NCBI GenBank assembly: GCA_965221635.1
Contig: OZ244902.1
Coordinates: forward strand, 3,348,001-3,412,000
Direction: 5' to 3'
Source of the DNA: JAAXHB01 sp965221635
GTDB lineage: Bacteria; Actinomycetota; Acidimicrobiia; Acidimicrobiales; Aldehydirespiratoraceae
DNA: 64,000 nucleotides
In this document: positions 35,233 to 43,876 of the stretch, piece after piece
How the letters are laid out: the number at the start of each line of letters is the position of its first letter
Position numbering within the stretch: the stretch's first letter is position 1
Program-made: the position numbers and the translations under genes
The notes under the pieces: model-generated
The model's database searches: none
The model's input: the letters and a program-made list of their open reading frames with translations, nothing else
What the model was told of the DNA's origin: nothing

Positions 35233-36207
35233 GTGACCGACCAGGGGATTGCCACCACCAGTGGGGTCAGCGGAGCTCACCTGCTTCGCAGGACAGTGAT
35301 GGTGCTTGCGGTGATGGTGGGGGCGGCGCTTGGGTTGTTGGTCGGGGCCGGGAGTGCCCTCGCGGCTGATGGTGAGAACAGGCTGCGCCCCGGTGAGTCG
35401 CTGTCCGAGGGCGAATCGATTCGCTCGGCTAACGGCCGGTATCAGCTGATCCTTCAACACGACGGCAACCTGGTGCTGTACGACCTGGCACCCACTGTGG
35501 ACGACGCCGGCTCGGATGTGGCAGGCGGCGGCGATTCCACTGGCGACTCCACTGCCGCGCAGCCCGACACGACAGCCACCCCGGTGCCCGTGTGGCACAC
35601 CCACACCGTCGGCGTCGGGGCACGCAGACTGGTAATGCAAACCGACGGCAACCTGGTGCTGTACCGCCAGCCGATCACCGTGTTCCAAGCGCTTTGGCAC
35701 TCCCGCACCCAAGGCTCCAACGGCGCCTACCTGCTGTTGCGTGACACGGGCGACCTCACCCTGGGCCACGCCGACGGACGAATCTTGTGGAAGGTCGGGG
35801 CGTCCACACCCGACGCAGGCCTCACCGGCACCAAGCACGTGCTCTACGAACGTGAGGCGCAGCGAATCTGGCTGGTGGAAGCCAACGGATCGATCTCTGA
35901 CTCCTACCCGGTGAGCGGACGTGAAGGCACCCCCGCACCAGGCCGATACCGGGTGTACTCCAAGTCGGCACTGGCGTGGAGTTTCGAGCCGGGCGTGACC
36001 ATGGATCACATGGTGCGGTTCGCCCGCGGCAGCGGCGGCGCCGCCATCGGATTCCACTCGATCCCCGTGAACCGCTACGGCACCCCCATACAAACCGAGG
36101 CCGAACTCGGGCAGTACCGCTCCGCAGGCTGCGTTCGCCAGCGCAACGACAAAGCCCGTCAACTCTTCGACTGGGCCCCAATCGGCACCCCCGTAGTGGT
36201 GGTATAG
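35233..36207 (+). CDS. Secreted B-lectin / L,D-transpeptidase (YkuD) fusion
   Basis: About 324 residues. A signal peptide (MVLAVMVGAALGLLVGAGSA, cleavage near ALAADG) precedes a bulb-type mannose-lectin domain with repeats LILQHDGNLVLYDL and LVMQTDGNLVLYRQ (QxDxNLVLY) and a later LLLRDTGDLTLG. The C-terminal YkuD domain has IGFHSIPVNRYG and RSAGCVRQRNDKARQLFDW (catalytic Cys). L,D-transpeptidases cross-link peptidoglycan or attach proteins to it; the lectin part would bind glycan. GTG 35233 is chosen because TAGCGT sits 7 nt upstream (leaderless); the frame is open from 35188. Divergent from murF, so both neighbours act in wall synthesis. Confidence 0.85.
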   Translation: MTDQGIATTSGVSGAHLLRRTVMVLAVMVGAALGLLVGAGSALAADGENRLRPGESLSEGESIRSANGRYQLILQHDGNLVLYDLAPTVDDAGSDVAGGGDSTGDSTAAQPDTTATPVPVWHTHTVGVGARRLVMQTDGNLVLYRQPITVFQALWHSRTQGSNGAYLLLRDTGDLTLGHADGRILWKVGASTPDAGLTGTKHVLYEREAQRIWLVEANGSISDSYPVSGREGTPAPGRYRVYSKSALAWSFEPGVTMDHMVRFARGSGGAAIGFHSIPVNRYGTPIQTEAELGQYRSAGCVRQRNDKARQLFDWAPIGTPVVVV

Positions 36208-36865
36208 CCCCGGCCGCCACCCCGCCCCGGCGTTGGTGAGAACGGCGCCGGATCCACCAATCAAAACGGCTTGGCCCCAGGGACGAGCGTCGTCTTCCAA
36301 ACGTGGGCGCCGAGGCACGCTCCACAGCACGGCAAGACGCTCGACACCGATGCCAAAGCCCAGCAGCTTGGCGGATGTGATTCGAGCGGACTAGCAAGGC
36401 CGCGCTCACTGGTGCCGGCGTGTCTTGCTAGGTGACACCGCCTGAGGGACGTAGTTCGAGTGGTGGTGCATGCCCTGGCGCACAGGTGGGCTCACAAAGG
36501 CGGCCTGCCCCGTGCGCCACAGATGGGCGATCTGCTCAGCCGCAGAGACGCACGCCCGGAGTGGTGAGCGCAAGCCATGTGGAGGCCTTTGGTGGTGTCA
36601 TCTGAGAAACGTCGGCGTTCGGCGCTCACTCGGGACGCTCCCCAGATCGATCCCCTCACTGGGAAAGTCCCCGCGGAACGGGCCGTGGGAGTGCCTGAGC
36701 CTGCTCGGCATGCGAGCGGCGTCGGACCTCCTCGCCGCTCGGGGTCACGCTTGCGCATCTCGGCCCGATGGACGGGGCCTGCAGGCTCGCACATGTGGGC
36801 CGGTAACGGTGCCCTTGTTTGGCATGCTAAAACCTTGATACAGCAGATAAATCTGTGAACAGGTG
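36208..36865. other. Intergenic, about 660 bp, no gene recognised
   Basis: Short open frames here (for example a 122-codon one at 36470) have Arg/Trp/Cys-rich shadow composition and no start signals. The stretch gggaaagtcc near 36660 recalls RNase P but the rest of that RNA is absent. The segment holds one inverted repeat (listed separately) and ends in the promoter of the DUF222 gene. Confidence 0.55.
36391..36431. repeat. Inverted repeat, possible RNA hairpin
   Basis: ctagcaag (36391-36398) and cttgctag (36424-36431) are a perfect 8-bp inverted repeat. Inside, gccg and cggc can extend pairing. Directly after it is ggtgacacc, a 4-bp palindrome around one base. It could be a terminator or operator; there is no T-run. 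Confidence 0.5.
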
Positions 36866-36894
36866 TTGTGTCTGTCACACAGTGCTGTTACAGT
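36866..36894 (+). promoter_or_regulatory. Leaderless promoter of the second DUF222 gene
   Basis: TTGTGT (36866-36871), a 17-bp spacer, TACAGT (36889-36894), then 7 nt to ATG at 36902. The segment is AT-richer than its surroundings. The architecture matches that of the other DUF222 gene at 18716. Confidence 0.55.
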
Positions 36895-36901
36895 ACTACA
36901 C

Positions 36902-38731
36902 ATGCTCGAACGAACAATCACCTGGCTTAACGGACTCGCCACGCCAGGGCTCACCGCTGGCGACCTGCGCGACAAGATCTCCGGCCTGGCACGGCTCCAA
37001 GGCGCCCTCGACGCTTGCAACAACCGCCTCGCCGTTGCGCTGCAAGCAGCCGTTGGCGAACGCGAGGGCATCGAGGTGGTGCGCGAATCCACCGGATGCT
37101 CACGACGCGAAGCCCGGCGACGCTCTGAACGCGCCGCGGCGCTCAACGACATGCCCAACATCTCCGAAGCGCTTGGTGAGGGGCGCATCACCACCGAACA
37201 CGCCGACGCACTAGTGAAAGCCGCCAAGGACACAGACGCCGCAACCGTGGACGGAGACAGCGAGTTGCTTGATTTGGTGTCAGAGGTGCCGGCTGACAAG
37301 GCGGGCAAGCACACAGAGGACTGGGCCCGTCGCCGCCAAAGCCCCGAAGACCTCGAAGCCGCTCACCGGCGGGCCCGTGCCAAACGCCGAGTGGACTTCT
37401 TCCCTGGTGAGGACCACATGTTGCGCGGCGTGATCACCGGTGACAACACCACCATGGCCATGATCCAAGCCAAAGTGCTCGACATGGCACAACGCCTGCA
37501 CAGCTCCCAAGGCGGCCGCGACAACCCCAAACACGACCGCACCTGGGCCCAATACCGCTACGACGCCATGCTCATAGCCCTAGGCATAGACCCCTTCCCC
37601 CCGGCACCCGCCCGAACCCAAAACGGTCGCACCTCCATCGGGGATCGGGAGCCCTCGGGCGACTCGGGGCTTGGGGCCGCTGGAGGCACCACCAGAAGCG
37701 GCCACGGCACCCGGCGACCCGGCACCCACCGGCAGAACGGCCATCGGCAGGACGGCCACCGCTCCCGACATCGCAGCACATCCAACGGCCAACACCACAA
37801 GTCCGGAAACCAACTGGCCCCATCCGGTGTGATGCTTGATTTGCTCGACTCCGACCGCCCAACAGGCGAATCGGCCTCGGCCAACAACGGCTTGAGCCTG
37901 CCGGGGATCACCGGCACCTCACCCAACGGGACGACCGTTGACGGGTCGGGCTGTGCGGGTGGAGAATCCGCTGGGTCGGCGGGCGATGCCAGCGTGGGTG
38001 AGCGGTACGGCACCATCGGTGAGATGTTCGGATCCACAGATCCCCAGGTCGGCGTACTGAACGCACAGCACTCGCACGGCGATCCTTGCGATGCTCGGTC
38101 GGAAGCTGCCGGTAATCACACCGGGCTGGTTGACGAACAGAACTCGCACGACCATCGCAATGACAGCACCGACGGGTCGGAGTTGATGTGGGAGACGCAG
38201 GATTCGTGTTTCGATGACGGGGCCCAAGACTCTGGGGGTCAGGGTTGTGTTTGTGGTGGGGGCAAGCTGAGCCAACGCAACCAAATCGTGGTTGTCGCCC
38301 AGCTTGACGACCTCGCCGACACCAACCAAGGCACACTCGGTGGGCTGATACCGGGCACCGGGCCGATCTCGCGATCAGAACTGGAACGCCTCGCTTGTGA
38401 CGCAGACCTGCAAGGCCTGATCTTCAACGGCCGCGGCGAGCCGTTATGGCTCGGACGGCGAAGACGCTCCGCCAGCGCGGCGCAACTCAAAGCACTGATC
38501 GCACGAGACCGCGGCTGCGTGCTATGTGACGCCAGTCCCCACCACTGTCACGCACACCACATAGTCCCCTGGCAAAACGACGGGCCCACCGACATCGACA
38601 ACCTCGCCCTGGTATGCCACCAAGACCACACCAAAATCCACGACCGCCAACTCCGGCTCAAACGCCACCCTGACGGCAAATGGACAACAACCCACGACCC
38701 AACCATGGTCAAAACCCACAACACCTCCTAA
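36902..38731 (+). CDS. DUF222 / HNH endonuclease (13E12 repeat family), second member
   Basis: A 609-residue protein: N-terminal DUF222 helical domain (LTAGDLRDKISGLARLQGAL; STGCSRREARRRSERAAAL; EGRITTEHADALVKAAKD), a very long Gly/Ser/His/Asn-rich linker (about residues 240-440), and a C-terminal HNH domain (ALIARDRGCVLCDASPHHC; HHIVPWQNDGPTDIDNLALV; CHQDHTKIH). The end resembles the 17166 gene strongly (LWLGRRRRSASAAQLKALIA) while the front is diverged. Start ATG 36902 is supported by a TTGTGT/TACAGT promoter placing transcription at the start codon. Function of the family is not known. Confidence 0.88.
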   Translation: MLERTITWLNGLATPGLTAGDLRDKISGLARLQGALDACNNRLAVALQAAVGEREGIEVVRESTGCSRREARRRSERAAALNDMPNISEALGEGRITTEHADALVKAAKDTDAATVDGDSELLDLVSEVPADKAGKHTEDWARRRQSPEDLEAAHRRARAKRRVDFFPGEDHMLRGVITGDNTTMAMIQAKVLDMAQRLHSSQGGRDNPKHDRTWAQYRYDAMLIALGIDPFPPAPARTQNGRTSIGDREPSGDSGLGAAGGTTRSGHGTRRPGTHRQNGHRQDGHRSRHRSTSNGQHHKSGNQLAPSGVMLDLLDSDRPTGESASANNGLSLPGITGTSPNGTTVDGSGCAGGESAGSAGDASVGERYGTIGEMFGSTDPQVGVLNAQHSHGDPCDARSEAAGNHTGLVDEQNSHDHRNDSTDGSELMWETQDSCFDDGAQDSGGQGCVCGGGKLSQRNQIVVVAQLDDLADTNQGTLGGLIPGTGPISRSELERLACDADLQGLIFNGRGEPLWLGRRRRSASAAQLKALIARDRGCVLCDASPHHCHAHHIVPWQNDGPTDIDNLALVCHQDHTKIHDRQLRLKRHPDGKWTTTHDPTMVKTHNTS

Positions 38732-38897
38732 CCACGCTGAATGGCCCAGGAGCGATACAGCCAAATGACCCCGCCAAGAGACCCTGCAGATCCGTCGCCT
38801 GCTCGCCAATGTGCAGCACCACCGCTGCCAGGTTGTGAGGCCACGACGCCGCGGTGCGCCCGGTGAGAAGCACGTGCAGGGTTAGTCTCACGCCGTC

Positions 38898-39701
38898 ATG
38901 CGCAGTTCGGCTCGTCAACGCATTGCAGCGTTTCTGCGCGACCACCCGGATGGGACACTCCTGGTGGCGGTGGGGTATGCCAGCGCAGCCGGGTTGGCGT
39001 GGTTGAACCAGGTCACCCAGGGCCGACCAGTGAAATTGCTGATCGGCAACGCTCAAAAGCAGTACTGGAAGAACATCTCAAGCAAGAACGCCAGGGCTGC
39101 AGCAGCCTTCATCCGCCGAGAGGACACCGAGGTGCGCAACTGGTACAGAACCGCCAAATCGGGGCTGGGCGAAGCTGAAGCGCACCTCAAAGTTTGGGTG
39201 GTGCAGCCGGGAACCGACCAGCAGGCCGCGTTGGTGGGCTCGGCAAACCTCACCAACCAGGGCCTCGACCGGAACATCGAAGCTCTCGTTGAGGCACACG
39301 GTCCAGACCTGCAGGACGTCAGCCTCCAGGTACGGGACCTTTGGGTTAAGGCATGGGATCAGTCGGACCGCCTGCTCGCTTATCTCACCGAGTCGCAAAC
39401 CCCAGCCGCGACTACCTGGCCCCGGTCGGCAACAAGATCCAAGCCTCCGTACTCCAGAGGGCACCGCGGCACCCGATCAGCGGGCCGTTCCGGTACATCC
39501 GCAGAGCCACCCGGATGCTTGCCGGTCGGCCCCGGATGTTTGCAGGTCGGCAAGGTGGCCGCACTGATTTGCGCGGCACTAATCGGACTCTCGACGCTTG
39601 CGGCAATCTTCTCAGGTGGGGGCGCGCAAAACTCGGGCGGGCCGCCCGAAGGTGTTCTCAGCGAGCAAGCAGTCGTCGAATCCGCGAGGGACTTGCTCTA
39701 G
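38898..39701 (+). CDS. PLD-like protein with C-terminal membrane helix
   Basis: A 267-residue protein. Residues 1-155 resemble a phospholipase-D-like domain: LLVAVGYASAAGLAWL, VKLLIGNAQ, then HLKVWVVQPGTDQQAALVGS with SANLTNQGLDRNIEALVE, i.e. HxK with Asn but lacking the classical Asp. After a Pro/Arg/Ser-rich stretch comes one membrane segment, VAALICAALIGLSTLAAIF. Codon periodicity suggests that about 39400-39540 was once read in another frame (SRDYLAPVGNKIQASVLQ), so paired compensating frameshifts are possible. PLD-like proteins in defence regions can be nucleases, but none is proven here. Confidence 0.6.
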   Translation: MRSSARQRIAAFLRDHPDGTLLVAVGYASAAGLAWLNQVTQGRPVKLLIGNAQKQYWKNISSKNARAAAAFIRREDTEVRNWYRTAKSGLGEAEAHLKVWVVQPGTDQQAALVGSANLTNQGLDRNIEALVEAHGPDLQDVSLQVRDLWVKAWDQSDRLLAYLTESQTPAATTWPRSATRSKPPYSRGHRGTRSAGRSGTSAEPPGCLPVGPGCLQVGKVAALICAALIGLSTLAAIFSGGGAQNSGGPPEGVLSEQAVVESARDLL

Positions 39702-39749
39702 ACGGCGTGTGTGCCGGGGCTGGGTGGGTTGGGATCGTAGGGTTGCTTT

Positions 39750-41126
39750 GTGCGGCGGGTGCGGTTGGTGGTGCTCTTTGGGGGTCGGTCGGCTGAGCAT
39801 GAGGTGTCTTGCGTGTCGGCGCGGCACGTGCTGGCGGCGGCGGATCCGGACAAGTACGAAATCGAGCCAATAGCCATCACCAAGCGGGGGCGGTGGGTGC
39901 GGGCCACGGAGGCCGCCGAGGCGCTGAAGACCCGGGCGCAAGAGCTGCCTCCAAGCCTCCCAGCGGCTGGGCCCGCCGTTGATCCGATTCCGTTGCTGGA
40001 AGCCGCAAGCCCGTCCCAAGGGCAAAACCTCGACCAAGCGACCGGGGCGCCGATCACTGTTGTGTTTCCTGTGCTTCACGGGCCCAACGGCGAGGACGGC
40101 ACGATCCAGGGAATGCTCGAACTGGCAGACGTGCCCTATGTGGGAGCGGGCGTTCTGGCCTCGGCGTTGTGCATGGACAAGTCGATGGCCAACACGATGC
40201 TCACCGCCGCCGGCATACCGCACGCCCGCTGGAGAGCAGTCACGCTGACAGATCCCGACCGCGCCACACCCGGCTCCCCCACCGGCGACGCTTCCGCCGA
40301 ACCCACCAGCGCAACCACCCCTGCAGGCTCCGCCTACACCACCCCTCAACCCACCAGCGACATCATCGCCCAATCCACCGGAGGCATCGCAGCTACAGCC
40401 ACCAACAACACAACCTCCGAGACTGAGGGGTTAGCCACACCTGGGGCTGGGGCGGGGGTTGTGCCGCCTGGCGCGGTGGGCGGGGGGTTCTCGGAGGGTG
40501 ACATCGCTGCGCAGGTTGTGGCTGAGGCGGAGCGGGCTGTGGAGGACTTTGGGCTGCCGTTGTTTGTTAAGCCCGCCAATATGGGATCGTCGGTTGGGGT
40601 GACCAAGGCTCGCGACCTCCCAGAGGTGATCGAGGCGATCAACCTGGCGCTCCGTTACGACCACACGGTGCTGTTCGAGGAGAACGTGAACGGCCGGGAG
40701 ATCGAAGTGGCCGTGCTGGGCAACCAGCATCCCGAGGCGAGCGTTCCCGGCGAGATAGTTCCCGGCGCCGACTTCTACGACTACAACGACAAGTACCAGG
40801 ACGGCGCGCAACTCATCATCCCCGCCGAACTCGAACACCACGAAGCCGAAGCCGCCCAGAAAATGGCCACAGACGCCTTCCGGGCCTTGGGCGTGGAAGG
40901 TCTCGCACGGGTGGACTTCTTCTACGAGGACGGACGCCAAGGCCGCGGCAACCGTGGCTGGATGGTGAACGAACTGAACACCATGCCCGGCTTCACCCCG
41001 ATCTCGATGTACCCCCGCTTGTGGCAAGCCAGCGGCCTCGCCTACAGCGACCTGATCGACCGGCTGGTGCAACTGGCGCTGGAACGCCACCAACGCCGTC
41101 AACGCCACACCCACACCGAACGCTGA
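39750..41126 (+). CDS. ddl: D-alanine--D-alanine ligase
   Basis: A 458-residue ATP-grasp ligase making D-Ala-D-Ala for peptidoglycan: RLVVLFGGRSAEHEVSCVSA at the start, GPNGEDGTIQGMLELADVPY, LPLFVKPANMGSSVGVTK, GREIEVAVLGN, DKYQDGAQLIIPAEL and VNELNTMPGFTPISMYPRLW are all present. Between the central domain and the ATP-grasp loop there is a Thr/Ala/Ser/Gly-rich insertion of about 75 residues (from TDPDRATPGSPTGDASAEP), which makes it longer than the usual 310-370. Start is GTG 39750, with TAGGGT 6 nt upstream (leaderless). The product feeds MurF. Confidence 0.93.
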   Translation: MRRVRLVVLFGGRSAEHEVSCVSARHVLAAADPDKYEIEPIAITKRGRWVRATEAAEALKTRAQELPPSLPAAGPAVDPIPLLEAASPSQGQNLDQATGAPITVVFPVLHGPNGEDGTIQGMLELADVPYVGAGVLASALCMDKSMANTMLTAAGIPHARWRAVTLTDPDRATPGSPTGDASAEPTSATTPAGSAYTTPQPTSDIIAQSTGGIAATATNNTTSETEGLATPGAGAGVVPPGAVGGGFSEGDIAAQVVAEAERAVEDFGLPLFVKPANMGSSVGVTKARDLPEVIEAINLALRYDHTVLFEENVNGREIEVAVLGNQHPEASVPGEIVPGADFYDYNDKYQDGAQLIIPAELEHHEAEAAQKMATDAFRALGVEGLARVDFFYEDGRQGRGNRGWMVNELNTMPGFTPISMYPRLWQASGLAYSDLIDRLVQLALERHQRRQRHTHTER

Positions 41127-41227
41127 ACCCCGGTGCAGCCCCCGCACGGCGATACCCACGCCGCACACGCCGGTGCACACAGCGACACCCACGCTGGTGG
41201 GGGCGCTCAGGCACTAGACATTACGGC

Positions 41228-43876
41228 GTGATAACCGAAGCCCTCGCCGGCAAGCGCATCGCCATCACGGGTGCCACCGGCTTTCTGGGCACGGCCCTGG
41301 TGGAACGCCTGCTGCGAGCAGTGCCGGACTGCGAACTGGTGCTGATCGTGCGACCCGGCCGCAGAGGCGCAGCCGCACGGGTGCGCCGCGACGTGCTGCG
41401 CAACGACGCCTTCAACCGGATCCGTCAACAGTGGCAAACCGCCCACGACGCAGCCCAGGCCGCCGACATGGCCACGGGCCCCGACGCCAGCACCGCAACC
41501 GACCCCGACACCGGCACCACCACCGACCCCGCCGCAGGCACCTCCCAGGACCAGCCCACCGGCTTCGGCACCCCGCTCGAAACGTTCGACCAGATGACCA
41601 ACCGACGGGTGCGGGCAGTGGCAGGAGACGTGGGCGTGGACGGACTCGGCCTCGACAGCCAAGGCCGAGAAGCCATCGCCAACGTGGACATCGTGATGCA
41701 CGCCGCGGCCACCGTGAGCTTCGACGCCGCCCTCGACGACGCAGTGGAAGTAAACCTGCTCGGGCCGATGCGAGTGGCGCAGGCACTGAACGCCGCCGGC
41801 GCCCGAGCCCACCTGATCTCGGTGTCCACCTGTTACGTGGCCGGCAGCCGCCGCGGCGCCGCACCCGAACAACTCGTGGACGACTCGCCGTTCTACGTGG
41901 ACGTGGACTGGCGCAGCGAAGTGGCAAACGCCCGCCAGGCACGCGCCGACGCCGAACAACGCAGCCGCCGCCCCGACCGTCTCGCCAAACTCGCCGCCAC
42001 CGCCCGCCGCGAACTCGGCGCCGCGGGCCGCCCCGCCCTGGCAGCCAAAGTGGAAAGCCTTCGCCGTCGCTGGGTGAACGACACCATGACCAAAGCCGGT
42101 CGTGCCCGTGCCACCAGCCTCGGCTTCCCCGACGCCTACGCGTACACCAAAGCCCTGGGCGAGCGTGCCCTCACCGAAACCAGAGGCGCCACCGCGGTGA
42201 GTTTCGTTCGGCCCTCGATCATCGAATCCGCCCTGGCGGAGCCACACCCCGGCTGGATCCGAGGCTTCCGCATGGCCGAACCGGTGATCGCCGCCTACGC
42301 ACGGGGCCTGCTAAAGGAGTTCCCCGGCGTTCCCGAAGGGATCATCGACGTGATCCCGGTGGATTTGGTGGTGTCCACCATCCTCGCCGTGGCGGCCCGG
42401 GGCCCCGCCGGCAACCAGTCCAACCCGGGCGACCTGAGCACCGAACCCGAAGTGATCCAGGTGGCCAGCGGCTCGGTGAACCCACTGAAATACGGCCAAC
42501 TCGTGGACCTGGTGCGAGGCTGGTTCACCGAGAACCCCGTGTACGACGACTACAACCAGCCGATCAGCGTGCCCGAATGGTCGTTCCCGGGCCGGGGCCG
42601 AGTGTCCAAACAACTCCGCCGAGCCCAACGCACCCTCGAAGCCGCCGACCGTGTGCTCGGCACCCTCCCACTACGAGGACGACAAGCCGAATTCGGGGCC
42701 AACCTCGAAGAGCAACGCAACCAACTTCAGCGAGCCAGCGGCTACGTGGAGCTCTACGGCGCGTACGCCGAATGCGAAGCCCTCTACCAACTCGACCGGC
42801 TGCTCGAATTGTGGAACTGGATCGACGACAACGACCGCGACGCGTTCTGCTTCCATCCCGAAGTTGTGGACTGGCCCCGCTACGTGCGCGAAATCCACCT
42901 GCCGTCGATGGTGGCCCAGGCACGCCTGAAAATGGCCCCCGGTTCACGCTCCCACGAATCCCGCAGCACCCGACTGCGCCGCCAGGTGATGTCACCGCAA
43001 CGCCAACTCGCCGTGTTCGACCTGGAAAACACGCTGATCGCCTCCAACGTGGTGGCCAGCTACTCGTGGCTCGCCACCAAAGACCTCGACGACATCGACA
43101 GGCTGCGTTTCGTGATCCGCACACTCGGCGAGGTGCCCCGACTGTTGACACTCGACCGTCAGGATCGCAGCGACTTCCTTCGCTACTTCTACAGGCGCTT
43201 CGAGGGCGCCCCGGTGCATCGCATCCAAGCCGACTGTCGGGAAATGCTCAGCGACCTGCTGATCCGCAAGTCGTTCCCCGAAGGTGTGCGCAGAGTGCGA
43301 GAACACCGCCGCGCCGGCCACAAAACGCTGCTGATGACCGGGGCGTTGGACTTCGTGATCGAACCCATGGCGCCGCTGTTCGATTACGTGATCACCGCAG
43401 AAATGGGCACCACCGGCCCAGGAACCCCCGGCACAGACACCGCCGGCGCATCAACCGCCGGCACCGGCGCCCGACGCGCCTTCAGCCGCGCCGCCCGGCA
43501 CCCCCAAGCCGAATACGACGGCAAACTCGTGGCCGTGCCCCCCACCGGAGAGGCCCGATACCAGGCACTTGTGGACTTCGCCGACGAGCATGACTGTGAC
43601 CTGCGCGAGTCGATCGCCTACGCCGACAGCACCTCCGACTTGCCGATGCTGGAAGCGGTTGGCTTCCCGGTGGCGGTGAACCCCGAAACGAAACTGGCGG
43701 CCATGGCCCGGCGCCGAGGCTGGCTGATCGAGAACTGGGCCACAAGCCCGGGCGCGCCCGGCTCGCTGCTGCCCCTGGCGCCACGCAAACGGCGCAACGC
43801 AACCAGCCGCGCAGCCAGCCACGCAACGAGCCGCGCAGCCACACGCCCGGCGACAACCCAGGCAAGGACAGCGTGA
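41228..43876 (+). CDS. Fatty acyl-CoA reductase / HAD-IB hydrolase fusion
   Basis: An 882-residue two-domain protein. Residues 1 to about 480 are an extended SDR of the fatty acyl-CoA reductase type: IAITGATGFLGTALVERLL (NAD(P) site), MHAAATVSFDAALDDAVEVN, YAYTKALGERAL (YxxxK). From about residue 595 comes a HAD-IB domain: LAVFDLENTLIASNVV (motif I, second Asp replaced by Glu), LLMTGALDFVIEPMAPLFDY (motif II) and AYADSTSDLPMLEAVGFPVA (motif IV). Ala/Thr-rich inserts sit near residues 75-115 and 725-755. GTG 41228 fits the fold; the frame is open further upstream. Coupled by TGATG to the LarA-like gene. Probably makes a fatty aldehyde or alcohol for an unusual lipid. Confidence 0.85.
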   Translation: MITEALAGKRIAITGATGFLGTALVERLLRAVPDCELVLIVRPGRRGAAARVRRDVLRNDAFNRIRQQWQTAHDAAQAADMATGPDASTATDPDTGTTTDPAAGTSQDQPTGFGTPLETFDQMTNRRVRAVAGDVGVDGLGLDSQGREAIANVDIVMHAAATVSFDAALDDAVEVNLLGPMRVAQALNAAGARAHLISVSTCYVAGSRRGAAPEQLVDDSPFYVDVDWRSEVANARQARADAEQRSRRPDRLAKLAATARRELGAAGRPALAAKVESLRRRWVNDTMTKAGRARATSLGFPDAYAYTKALGERALTETRGATAVSFVRPSIIESALAEPHPGWIRGFRMAEPVIAAYARGLLKEFPGVPEGIIDVIPVDLVVSTILAVAARGPAGNQSNPGDLSTEPEVIQVASGSVNPLKYGQLVDLVRGWFTENPVYDDYNQPISVPEWSFPGRGRVSKQLRRAQRTLEAADRVLGTLPLRGRQAEFGANLEEQRNQLQRASGYVELYGAYAECEALYQLDRLLELWNWIDDNDRDAFCFHPEVVDWPRYVREIHLPSMVAQARLKMAPGSRSHESRSTRLRRQVMSPQRQLAVFDLENTLIASNVVASYSWLATKDLDDIDRLRFVIRTLGEVPRLLTLDRQDRSDFLRYFYRRFEGAPVHRIQADCREMLSDLLIRKSFPEGVRRVREHRRAGHKTLLMTGALDFVIEPMAPLFDYVITAEMGTTGPGTPGTDTAGASTAGTGARRAFSRAARHPQAEYDGKLVAVPPTGEARYQALVDFADEHDCDLRESIAYADSTSDLPMLEAVGFPVAVNPETKLAAMARRRGWLIENWATSPGAPGSLLPLAPRKRRNATSRAASHATSRAATRPATTQARTA

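Noticed and set aside
36640..36680. RNase P RNA suggested by gggaaagtcc
   Set aside because: The other conserved RNase P segments are absent on both sides.
36470..36838. 122-codon ORF in the intergenic region
   Set aside because: Arg/Cys/Trp-rich, no start signal, no domain; likely random in GC-rich DNA.
41431..43593. 720-codon plus-strand frame inside the acyl reductase/HAD gene
   Set aside because: Pure Arg/Pro/His shadow; the real frame holds SDR and HAD motifs.
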